Assembly (NCBI GenBank): GCA_035276085.1 | Contig: DATELY010000053.1 | Span: 1 to 49,202 of the forward strand | Reading direction: 5' to 3' | DNA length: 49,202 nucleotides | Source: DATELY01 sp035276085 | GTDB lineage: Bacteria; Pseudomonadota; Gammaproteobacteria; Steroidobacterales; Steroidobacteraceae | Part shown: in pieces, positions 17,947 through 25,279 of the stretch | Numbering within the stretch: the stretch's first letter is position 1 | How the letters are laid out: the number at the start of each line of letters is the position of its first letter | Notes under the pieces: model-generated | What the model was told of the DNA's origin: nothing | The model's input: the letters and a program-made list of their open reading frames with translations, nothing else | The model's database searches: none | Program-made: the position numbers and the translations under genes

Positions 17947-18501
17947 ATGGGTAACGAAGCATCCAAATCTTTGACGCCGACGTGCGCGCTGGCCTCCGCG
18001 TCGGCGATCGAACGGCTGTTTCGCGAGCACAATGACTCGTTGTTGCGCTTTCTTGCGAACCGTCTGAGCTCGCATCAAGAAGCCAAGGAAGTTGCACAAG
18101 AAGCGTACGTGCGGCTGCTGAAGCTCGACTCGACCGATACCGTCAGTTATCTGCGAGCGTTTCTCTTCAAGACGGCTTCGAACATCGCCACCGATCGACT
18201 GCGGGCGCGCGGCTATCAGGAGCGGCTCGCGCCGCTGAATTTTTTCGAGACGGTGCCCGATGCCGGTACGCCTGAACGTGCGGTCAGCGGTACCGAGCAG
18301 TTGGCAGTGCTCGAGCGACTGATCGCTGAATTGCCCGCGAAATGCAAACGGGCGCTCATGCTCAATCGCTATTACGGCATGGACATCCCGGCGATTGCGC
18401 GGGATCTGAATACGACCGAACGGTCGGTGCGGCGCTACATCATGCAAGCCCTGGTGCATTGTCGTGCGGGGCTGGATGACGCAAACGGAGGTGCCCTGTG
18501 A
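17947..18501 (+). CDS. FecI-like ECF sigma factor
   Basis: 184 residues from ATG 17947; the frame also opens at ATG 17860 with a GAGCGAGG site, adding 29 residues, and I cannot decide firmly. Region 2 spans about residues 20-60 (LFREHNDSLLRFLANRL then EAYVRLL). Region 4 spans about 115-170 (LPAKCKRALMLNRYYG, then a helix-turn-helix around ARDLNTTERSVRRYI). There is no extra C-terminal domain. It should direct RNA polymerase to the promoter of the divergent FecA-type receptor. The stop codon overlaps the fecR-like GTG start by four bases, so the two are translationally coupled. Confidence 0.9.
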   Translation: MGNEASKSLTPTCALASASAIERLFREHNDSLLRFLANRLSSHQEAKEVAQEAYVRLLKLDSTDTVSYLRAFLFKTASNIATDRLRARGYQERLAPLNFFETVPDAGTPERAVSGTEQLAVLERLIAELPAKCKRALMLNRYYGMDIPAIARDLNTTERSVRRYIMQALVHCRAGLDDANGGAL

Positions 18502-19742
18502 CCACTCACGATAAGAATGCGTGGTCGAGCCCACGGAATCCGCTGCAGACAACCGCGGCGGCGTGGTTCGTGCGCGTTCAGAACGATGATCTCGATGTGG
18601 ACGAGATCGCCGAATGGCAGCAGTGGCTCGCAGAGAGTCCTGCACATCGCGAAGCATTCGATCAAATGTGCGCGTTGTGGGAGGACCTGGGAAAGTTGCC
18701 GGATCGCACCTTGCCCGCACTTGCTTCAGGTGATCGAGTGGAAGAAACACCGCGTGCCGCGGCAGACGCGCGCACCTGCGTGAAAGATTCGACTCATTCT
18801 TCCGCGCTGGACGATCATCCGGGCAATTCGGCGAGGCAGTCAGAAGCAGACGCTGACGGCCCGCGCATGTCTCTGTGGCCACGTACCTTGGCAGCCTGCG
18901 CGCTGCTTGCCGTGGCCCTCGCTTCGTTCTACGCGCTCTATGGCGAGGGAATGTGGCTCAGGCCGCAGACGACGGTGTTCACGACCAGGCCCGCCGAGCA
19001 TCTACAAGTCGCGTTACCTGACGGTTCAACGCTCTGGCTCGGTGCCCAGTCGCTGGTGTGGATCAAGTTCTCCGCCGATAAACGGAACGTCGTGCTGGAG
19101 CGTGGCGAAGCGTTTTTCGAGGTGGCCAAGAACAAGCGACGGCCTTTCAAGGTCAGCGCGGGCAGCGCAAGCATCACGGCTGTCGGAACTGCGTTCAACG
19201 TGCGCAAAGCGGACGAGCGCGTGCTGGTTGGCGTTTCCGAAGGGGCGGTGAGGTTTGCCCGTGCGTCGCACGATCGTCCGGATCCCGACTTCTCCGAAGG
19301 GATACGAAGCGTTGGTGGTGGTTTCAATACGGCTACGGAAACGGCCAGCCAACGCCGCGTGCCACTCGAACTGGAGCTGCGTGCCGGGCAGCAGGTCGTG
19401 TTCGAAGGATCGACAGATACGCTCAGGGTGCGTGAGGCTGCGCCAGAAACCATGTCTGCGTGGCGCAGCGGTCGCCTCGAGTACATCGGCGAGCCGCTCA
19501 AATATGTGGTTGCTGACATCAACCGTTATTCCAAGCGACCGATCGTGATCGAAGATCCCGCCATCGGCGAACTATTGGTGACGGGTACGGTCTTCGAACG
19601 TGACATCGATGCGTGGCTGCGCAGTGCGGCAGACATCCTGCCCGTCAGTATCGATCGCTCCGCGGGCGACAGGATCGTGCTCGTACGTCGGACATCCGGA
19701 ATCCTACGGCCGTGCTCCAACGGACAGCAGGGCGATTGTTAG
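18498..19742 (+). CDS. FecR-like anti-sigma factor / signal transducer
   Basis: 414 residues, GTG start inside GTGA shared with the sigma-factor stop. Residues 15-65 form the cytoplasmic DUF4880-type sigma-binding region (AAAWFVRVQNDD, EWQQWLAESPAHREAFDQM). One transmembrane segment lies at 127-148. The periplasmic FecR domain lies at about 155-260 (LPDGSTLWLGAQS, RGEAFFEVAK, VGTAFNV). The C-terminal 100 residues resemble a short STN-interacting domain. It relays the ligand signal from the receptor STN domain to the sigma factor. The length is larger than FecR of Escherichia coli because of an acidic linker at 75-125. Confidence 0.9.
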   Translation: MTTHDKNAWSSPRNPLQTTAAAWFVRVQNDDLDVDEIAEWQQWLAESPAHREAFDQMCALWEDLGKLPDRTLPALASGDRVEETPRAAADARTCVKDSTHSSALDDHPGNSARQSEADADGPRMSLWPRTLAACALLAVALASFYALYGEGMWLRPQTTVFTTRPAEHLQVALPDGSTLWLGAQSLVWIKFSADKRNVVLERGEAFFEVAKNKRRPFKVSAGSASITAVGTAFNVRKADERVLVGVSEGAVRFARASHDRPDPDFSEGIRSVGGGFNTATETASQRRVPLELELRAGQQVVFEGSTDTLRVREAAPETMSAWRSGRLEYIGEPLKYVVADINRYSKRPIVIEDPAIGELLVTGTVFERDIDAWLRSAADILPVSIDRSAGDRIVLVRRTSGILRPCSNGQQGDC

Positions 19743-19780
19743 ACAGTCTGGCAGAAGCATCTAACTACGGTTCCCGCTCA

Positions 19781-19802
19781 ACATTAGCCCATTCGCTAAT
19801 GT
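19781..19802. promoter_or_regulatory. Perfect 8-bp inverted repeat before copy 2 of the RDxSxG family
   Basis: ACATTAGC (19781-19788) and GCTAATGT (19795-19802) flank a 6-base loop, 39 bp after the fecR stop and 70 bp before the next start. It is AT-rich compared with its surroundings and has no T-run, which suits an operator better than a terminator. Confidence 0.45.
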
Positions 19803-19872
19803 CAGCTATCCGAACGTTCGCGCGCGTCCAACGACGGACCTCGAGTCTGCCCGCGGCCCGATGGAGAATCGA

Positions 19873-20880
19873 ATGGAAGACTTTGCTGCTGCATCCGTAC
19901 CGGATCTGCCCAACTGGTCGGAGAATTACGCTTTGGGCGGATTCGATCGTAAAGCGGGAATAGACGCCTTCCTGGCCTTGGGGCGGTGGCGTCAAGATCT
20001 ATCTCTCTGGCGAGAGATGATCACGATCGCCTTGCCCGATGGGACGGTACTGGGACATCGGGCAGTCGGCAATGCGCAAGTGAAAGGCAGGAATCCTGGC
20101 GGTTCGAATCTTGCCCTCGACATTCTCGAAGACGGCAGGCGCCAGCGCTGGTCCTTCCTCGGCGGAATGCGCCGCGTGCCGGGTGACCGATTGAAGCACG
20201 CTCTACTGGATCAAGGTCCGCTGGAGAGAACCGAGTTCGCTTTCGAGTTCGAGTCTGAGCTGCCGATGTGGGACCTGGGCGAGTCGGGCAAGTCGAGCGC
20301 GGTAGCCGGTCATGCCCATGTGGAGCAAATCGGGCGCACTGTCGCGGAGATTCGCGTGGGTTCGGAGGTTTTCACTTTCGACAGCGAAATCAATCGCGAC
20401 CATAGTCGCGGTCCGCGCGTGGTTGGCGCAGTGACCCGGCATGCTTGGCTCCACGCAATCTTCGACAACGGTTTGCGCGTGCAGGCGTATGAGATGTTCG
20501 AGGGCAGCGAGACCAGGACGCCCAGATTCTCGAAGGCCGTCGTCATCAAGGATAAAAAGCTGTTCCCGGCTGTAATGAAGTTCGGTCCGGCGCTTCCCGA
20601 CGCCGATCCGATCGAGCACGTCCATGATCCGCTCGAGATCAGCTTTGCGTGGGGCGAACAGCAATTGGACATGACCGTCGTGAGCTTTCCAACCACGGTT
20701 CATGTCCAGCCGACGACGCCGTGGAACAACTACATCGGCGCGCGACAGATCGGCGCCAAGCCGAGCCTGCGCCTCGTCGAGCAAGCGGCTCTCTACACAA
20801 TGGCTGATGGCACCGTCGGTTATGGACATATCGAACGGACTGTGCCGGGCGCCATACTTCGTGACGAACACCTCGCTTAG
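19873..20880 (+). CDS. RDxSxG-motif protein, AttH/CrtC-like (DUF7064/7065-like), copy 2
   Basis: 335 residues. RDHSRG at 175-180 marks the family. The N half has paired strands around MITIALPDG and the C half ends in a conserved VGYGHIERTVPG. The start is ATG 19873, which has GGAG six bases upstream; ATG 19861 lies in the same frame but lacks a site. It leads a forward operon with a fused kinase (26 bp gap) and another RDxSxG protein. Arg replaces the Trp of copies 1 and 4 in the motif, so copies 2 and 3 form one subtype. No signal peptide is present, so it acts in the cytoplasm. Function is unknown; binding or hydration of a hydrophobic intermediate is a guess. Confidence 0.75.
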   Translation: MEDFAAASVPDLPNWSENYALGGFDRKAGIDAFLALGRWRQDLSLWREMITIALPDGTVLGHRAVGNAQVKGRNPGGSNLALDILEDGRRQRWSFLGGMRRVPGDRLKHALLDQGPLERTEFAFEFESELPMWDLGESGKSSAVAGHAHVEQIGRTVAEIRVGSEVFTFDSEINRDHSRGPRVVGAVTRHAWLHAIFDNGLRVQAYEMFEGSETRTPRFSKAVVIKDKKLFPAVMKFGPALPDADPIEHVHDPLEISFAWGEQQLDMTVVSFPTTVHVQPTTPWNNYIGARQIGAKPSLRLVEQAALYTMADGTVGYGHIERTVPGAILRDEHLA

Positions 20881-20906
20881 CGGCTGCTTCGTTTCCGCTC
20901 GAGCAG

Positions 20907-22424
20907 GTGACGGCAGCCGTGTCGTCCAAACGCTCGCTGGAATCGCTGTCGGCTCATGTCAATGAAGACAATGTCTCGCAGATGGCCAACACAATGAGAA
21001 ACGATCAAGCAATCAATCGAGTGTATCTGCGCAGCGTGGTCGAGGCCCTGCGCGAGCTGCTCGGCAATAGTACGGATGGATCGGCCGAAACATTGCGGAA
21101 CTGCATCAGGGTACTCGCAGCGCTGGAAAACGCCTGGGATCCGGATCCGGGTGCACTGAGTCCACCTCGACTTTCCGGTGCGCCCCGATTCTGCGCGTTC
21201 GCGCCCTCCGGCCCGCCCGAGAGTGCGGCTGTTCGCCCTGCCACGACCGAGATCATCGGTCAGGCCGCGATGGTCATCGAGAGCATCGATGGGACCCACT
21301 CCGCAGAGCGCGAACAGATACGACAGGCGCTCGCGTGGGAAACCGACTTGGCTGAAGCGGCGATTCGAGTCGCGAACACAACTGAAGTGCCGAGCGCTTC
21401 GAGCGGCAAAGGCGCCGCGTCGTCCGCGATGACTCTCGAGTCGGTGCAGGCCGCTTTGCGGGAACGCACGGGCAACAAGCAACTCACGGTCACCTCCTTC
21501 CATCCGATTTTGGGAGGACGTTCGCGCCAGTCGGGTTTGCTGCAGGTCGCGAAGGCCTCCGAATTGGGCACAAACCTCGTCATCCAGATGCAGCTGCCGG
21601 GTATCGATCAATTCGCCGGACCGAAGATCGAGTTTCACTTGTTGGCGAAGCTCTGCGCTCAGGGCTTGAAGGCTCCGAAACCCGTGTTGTTCAAAGAGGT
21701 CGGCGACAGCCTTTCCGGACCGTTCCTCGTAACCGAAAGAATGGACGGAACAGTGGCAGAGAAGGACTACTTCTCGCCCATCCGATCGCCGGCACTCGCC
21801 CGCGGTTTGGCACATCAGATGGCGCTCTTGCACGCCATTCCGATAGCAGCGCTCGACGGCATTCTGCGCCCGCCGTCGCGGCCGCTCGACCGGGAAGGGC
21901 TGCTGGCGGAGGTGGACTCATTCGCGACGTCCTGGCGCTTGCATGCGCACGCACCTTCAATCGCGATGTCAACGGCATTGTCCTGGTTGCGTGCGAATGT
22001 AGATGTCGTTCAGCACCGGCAATCCGTCGTGCACAACGACATGGTCTTTCACAACATTCTCGCGCGAGGAGACGAGATTACGGCAGTGCTGGATTGGGAG
22101 CAGTGCGCGATCGGTCATCCTGCTGCAGATCTTGGATACTGCTATCCGTTCATTGCTCCGGAAACGGACTGGACTGAGTTCCTGGAAGAGTATTGCCGCT
22201 GCGGAGGAGTCCGCATCCCGCAAGCAGAGATCGACTATTTCGCGGTGCGTGCCGTGGTTCGGATATTCATGCTTTCCATGGAAAAAGGACGCGTTGGGTT
22301 TGAGAGTGATCCGGGACAGAGCGTGTTTAGAGCCACCGTGGGCGCGTACTTCCTGCAACGGCTGATGCTGCGCCTCGGCAGGACTCTCCAGGACGTCCTT
22401 GGGCGAAAACGAGTGGCTGCGTAA
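20907..22424 (+). CDS. APH-fold kinase with long fused N-terminal domain, copy 2 (HND variant)
   Basis: 505 residues from GTG 20907; ATG 20982 is possible, and neither has a strong ribosome-binding site. Residues 35-160 are helical, DUF6285-like and longer than in the other fused copies. The kinase part starts near 190, with ILGGRSRQSG as nucleotide loop. The catalytic loop reads HNDMVFHN at 376-383, so His376, Asp378 and Asn383 are kept but the usual Gly is Asn. AVLDWE provides Asp396. Lys/Arg of the VIRKD element is replaced by VIQMQ (225-229), so the ATP-anchoring basic residue is not evident. It sits between two RDxSxG genes in a tight operon. An active kinase is likely but less certain than for copy 1. 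Confidence 0.75.
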   Translation: MTAAVSSKRSLESLSAHVNEDNVSQMANTMRNDQAINRVYLRSVVEALRELLGNSTDGSAETLRNCIRVLAALENAWDPDPGALSPPRLSGAPRFCAFAPSGPPESAAVRPATTEIIGQAAMVIESIDGTHSAEREQIRQALAWETDLAEAAIRVANTTEVPSASSGKGAASSAMTLESVQAALRERTGNKQLTVTSFHPILGGRSRQSGLLQVAKASELGTNLVIQMQLPGIDQFAGPKIEFHLLAKLCAQGLKAPKPVLFKEVGDSLSGPFLVTERMDGTVAEKDYFSPIRSPALARGLAHQMALLHAIPIAALDGILRPPSRPLDREGLLAEVDSFATSWRLHAHAPSIAMSTALSWLRANVDVVQHRQSVVHNDMVFHNILARGDEITAVLDWEQCAIGHPAADLGYCYPFIAPETDWTEFLEEYCRCGGVRIPQAEIDYFAVRAVVRIFMLSMEKGRVGFESDPGQSVFRATVGAYFLQRLMLRLGRTLQDVLGRKRVAA

Positions 22425-22473
22425 CGCCGTGAAATCCGCATCCAAACACCGCCCGCTGTGAGAGGTTGAACGA

Positions 22474-23460
22474 GTGATCGCGATTCACGATGACATGCCC
22501 CATCCCGTACCGCCGGTGGCCTATCTCCGCTACAAGGAAAACTGGTTTTTCTTGATCATGGACAAGCAGAACGACATTTTCGGCGCAGTCCATGTCGTCA
22601 GCGAACCTGGGTTCGAGCGCATTCGCTTCGCGGCTCATCTGCGCGTACACGGCGAACTCTTCCAGCACGGCAGCGAGGTGCCGTTTCCCGATAACTTCGG
22701 CTTTGCCAGGCAACTGGGCGATGGCACGCTGCGCCTGGACTTCGTGAAAGCGCACGAGCAGATCGATCTGCATATCAAAAACGAAGACATGACGTTGGAT
22801 TTGAGCTTCCTGAAACGCTCGCCTGTCTTCAACTACTCGGATTACGACCATGCGAACCCGGGGAAGGTCACATTGGGGGAAGTCGTGAATTTCGCCACGA
22901 ACCAGTCCTTCATCCATCAGCAGCAAGGACTGTATCTACGCGGCACCGTGGCGATGAAACGCGGCAAAGCGCTGGGGAAGTCGTTCACCGTTGACGCGAA
23001 GGGTTATCGCGACCACTCGCGAGGTGTGCGCTGTGACAATATGACGTTGAGGCATTTCTGGACCGGCCTGCATTTTCCCAATCATGTGTTCGGCGCATTG
23101 TCCGTCTGCGGCGTACTGCGGCCCACCACACCCGCGAATGCAGGGTACGTGTACGACGATGACGGTGGGCTCCGACCGCTGCGTCAGGTCGAGTTCAACG
23201 GCAGCGGCGATGGGCCTGAGGGTCTGCCTGCCATCGTCGAGCTGTCGCTGACGGATATCTTTGGCCAGCCGTTCACGATTGTCGCCGATCTCACCAAACG
23301 CTTTGCGCATGTGCCGCTGCACACGGAAAAGGCGGGCGCGACGCCCTTCGTCTATGACATCGTGGAGAACTTCGTACCGCTGCTGCTGAAGGAAACGGGC
23401 GAGACGGGCATCGGTCTCGTCGAGGTGGGTTGGAGTACTCCGTCACGAGCGAGGACTTAG
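22474..23460 (+). CDS. RDxSxG-motif protein, AttH/CrtC-like (DUF7064/7065-like), copy 3
   Basis: 328 residues, GTG start 22474 with GAGAGG at 22460. The motif is GYRDHSRG at 177-184. The N terminus has an aromatic patch (YKENWFFLIMD) typical of the first strands of this fold. It shares the Arg form of the motif with copy 2, two genes upstream, and all three genes run in one operon with 26-bp and 49-bp gaps. Overall similarity to copy 2 is low outside the motif, so the two are unlikely to be redundant and may act on successive intermediates or as a pair. No signal peptide is present. The gene ends 123 bp before a convergent gene, with repeat copy B between them. Confidence 0.75.
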   Translation: MIAIHDDMPHPVPPVAYLRYKENWFFLIMDKQNDIFGAVHVVSEPGFERIRFAAHLRVHGELFQHGSEVPFPDNFGFARQLGDGTLRLDFVKAHEQIDLHIKNEDMTLDLSFLKRSPVFNYSDYDHANPGKVTLGEVVNFATNQSFIHQQQGLYLRGTVAMKRGKALGKSFTVDAKGYRDHSRGVRCDNMTLRHFWTGLHFPNHVFGALSVCGVLRPTTPANAGYVYDDDGGLRPLRQVEFNGSGDGPEGLPAIVELSLTDIFGQPFTIVADLTKRFAHVPLHTEKAGATPFVYDIVENFVPLLLKETGETGIGLVEVGWSTPSRART

Positions 23461-23510
23461 TCCAAAAGACCAAAGAACATTCAAACCATCCCAGCTAGGT
23501 TTGCACGGCA

Positions 23511-23604
23511 GTTTTCCATCGCGCCTTCGGCGCGACCCCGAAGGGATGAAAGCGCGATAGCGCCTCTGACCAACCGCCAACCGCTAACCGCCAACCGCTT
23601 CTTT
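23511..23604. repeat. Dispersed intergenic repeat, copy B, with tandem 14-mer
   Basis: Second copy of the 684-761 repeat. It has a hairpin GCGCC-TTCG-GGCGC near 23521-23534 and ends in two exact tandem units AACCGCCAACCGCT (23572-23585, 23586-23599). Copy A has this unit once, with one mismatch. It lies between convergent genes and supplies the last codons and the stop of the reverse gene. Confidence 0.85.
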
Positions 23605-24762
23605 CATATCAGTTCTCTTGTTCGTGAACTCGCCGCTGAGATCGTATCGGCGGATGCGTCCATTGTTGAGTACCGCGGCATACCCCATGCCATTTTCGCC
23701 GTTGACGGTGACGGTGCAGGGTAGTTCGCGATGCCATGGACGGATCGTTCTGCCGTCGGGGAGCCTGACGCGTTCCACGTCGGACACGTCGTAAACGTCT
23801 GCCTCGATCAGATGGCCGCGGTGCAGTCCCAGGCCGCGCTCATCGTTGAAGCCGTTGTCGTAGCCGGTTCCCTTGTAGACCGTTCCCGGCAGCAGTGACT
23901 GCACCTGAATGACGGCTTGTGTTCCGTTCTTCAGTACCGCCCTGAGCTCACCGCCTGAGCAGGTTCGCGTGCCGGGCACAAATTGGAGGTCATGGACCAA
24001 GCTCGTGATCGGCTGCTCGTCGATGCTGCCCTCACGTCGAACGCCAATACTGCCGTCCATATACAGGAGACGACCATCACCATCCTCTTGATGCTGAATG
24101 TATCCCGAATAGTGAGGTGTTTCGAAGAACAGGTAGATGGCAAACCAGCCCTTGGCTCCGCTCAGCTGACCGCCGTAAGTGTCATCCACTGCGACGCTCG
24201 TGGCAGGTTCATATCCACCGCTGCTAGGTCGCACACCCCAGCTATGATCGCGTGCACCGAACCATTGCTTCATCTCCACCCGAGCATCATCGACGCAGAA
24301 GGAGCCGTTGATGTAGCCGTGCTGGTCAAAACGCACATAGTCCTGGACCAGGCGCCCGTCCACGCGATTGAGGTGAGGGGATTCCAGTCGAACCGGGACG
24401 GTCGCGACGAAATTCAAGTCCACGCTGAAAGGATGTTCGGGCCCCTTTTGCACGATCAGCCGCATTTCCTGTAACGGCCGCACGATCTCCAGCTTGATCG
24501 GTCCGACCTCCATCGCAGTCGGGTGTGGCAGGAGCGGCCGGGACGCTCTCAGGTTGTACTGCTTACCGTGCATCAGCACGGTGAAGTAGCCGTCCACGGT
24601 ATTCGTGTTCTTGTAGACGGCCATTCCCATCAAGAACCGAATGTTCTCTGCGCAGTGTCCGCCCAACCACATGCGATCGAAGAAACGATGATCGCTGCTG
24701 CGGGTTTGATCGAAGGTAACAGGCGCCTGATGCAACAGAGTCTCGTCCAAGGCAGTGAGCAT
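23584..24762 (-). CDS. RDxSxG-motif protein, AttH/CrtC-like (DUF7064/7065-like), copy 4
   Basis: 392 residues, the longest of the four. GARDHSWG is at 169-176, the Trp form shared with copy 1. The N half holds KNTNTVDGYFTVLMHGK and the C half a Tyr/Gly-rich strand region with an inserted loop. The start is ATG 24762 with CGGAGAAG upstream. The final six sense codons (K-E-A-V-G-G) and the TAG stop lie inside repeat copy B, and the stop is formed at the junction of its two 14-bp units, so the natural C terminus has been altered by the repeat. It is 22 bp downstream of the partner gene of the split kinase, making a three-gene operon. Confidence 0.75.
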   Translation of the reverse strand: MLTALDETLLHQAPVTFDQTRSSDHRFFDRMWLGGHCAENIRFLMGMAVYKNTNTVDGYFTVLMHGKQYNLRASRPLLPHPTAMEVGPIKLEIVRPLQEMRLIVQKGPEHPFSVDLNFVATVPVRLESPHLNRVDGRLVQDYVRFDQHGYINGSFCVDDARVEMKQWFGARDHSWGVRPSSGGYEPATSVAVDDTYGGQLSGAKGWFAIYLFFETPHYSGYIQHQEDGDGRLLYMDGSIGVRREGSIDEQPITSLVHDLQFVPGTRTCSGGELRAVLKNGTQAVIQVQSLLPGTVYKGTGYDNGFNDERGLGLHRGHLIEADVYDVSDVERVRLPDGRTIRPWHRELPCTVTVNGENGMGYAAVLNNGRIRRYDLSGEFTNKRTDMKEAVGG

Positions 24763-24784
24763 TACTTACTTCTCCGAACTGACC

Positions 24785-25279
24785 TTACATGGGTAGGAGC
24801 AGGCAGGCTCGGTCGAAAAGGACCCGTTCCGTGTCATGCAACTGCTTGAGCAGAGCATGGAGGAGGGCACGAAACTCTCCATCGGATGCGCTGCCATTGA
24901 GCCGGTCGGTGCCTGCCGCCCGAATAACCCGGCTCAACACCGACCTGAGAATCTCGCTGGACTTCTCGAGGTCGTCCTCGTGCTGATGGCCACCATCCTT
25001 TGGTGCTGTCGTAACCTCGGTTAGAACTGCTCTTGCACGTGGTCCCAGCTGCGAAGAAATCGGGTGGGACGACGCTCGCGCCAGAAACTCGCGGATGAGT
25101 TGATTCGACTTGGAGAGAACGGCGCTTTCATGCAGTACGCGGTCATCGCAATACTGCAGCAGCATGAGGAGCGAGCGTATGCGGCTTGCCTCCCATGACC
25201 GGGAACCAAGGTGTGGCAGTACGTCTTGCGCCAGCACGTCGGCGGTCGCACGCAAAAGATCAGTTACCGATTCCTTCAT
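24785..25279 (-). CDS. DUF6285-like small partner protein, copy 1
   Basis: 164 residues, all helical in character. The core reads VLPHLGSRSWEASRIRSLL at 21-39. It starts at ATG 25279, sharing ATGA with the stop of the kinase-like gene upstream, and has GGAGGAG eight bases ahead; the frame opens much earlier, but that part lies over the kinase gene. The same arrangement recurs at 29291 and 43191, so it should be an obligate partner of the kinase. In Pseudomonas putida the small protein LvaB is needed by the APH-type kinase LvaA; the resemblance to this family is from memory of size, context and sequence style, not a search. Confidence 0.8.
   Translation of the reverse strand: MKESVTDLLRATADVLAQDVLPHLGSRSWEASRIRSLLMLLQYCDDRVLHESAVLSKSNQLIREFLARASSHPISSQLGPRARAVLTEVTTAPKDGGHQHEDDLEKSSEILRSVLSRVIRAAGTDRLNGSASDGEFRALLHALLKQLHDTERVLFDRACLLLPM

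Noticed and set aside
23572..23599. CRISPR-like array
   Set aside because: Only two adjacent exact 14-bp units with no spacers; it is a tandem duplication inside a dispersed repeat.
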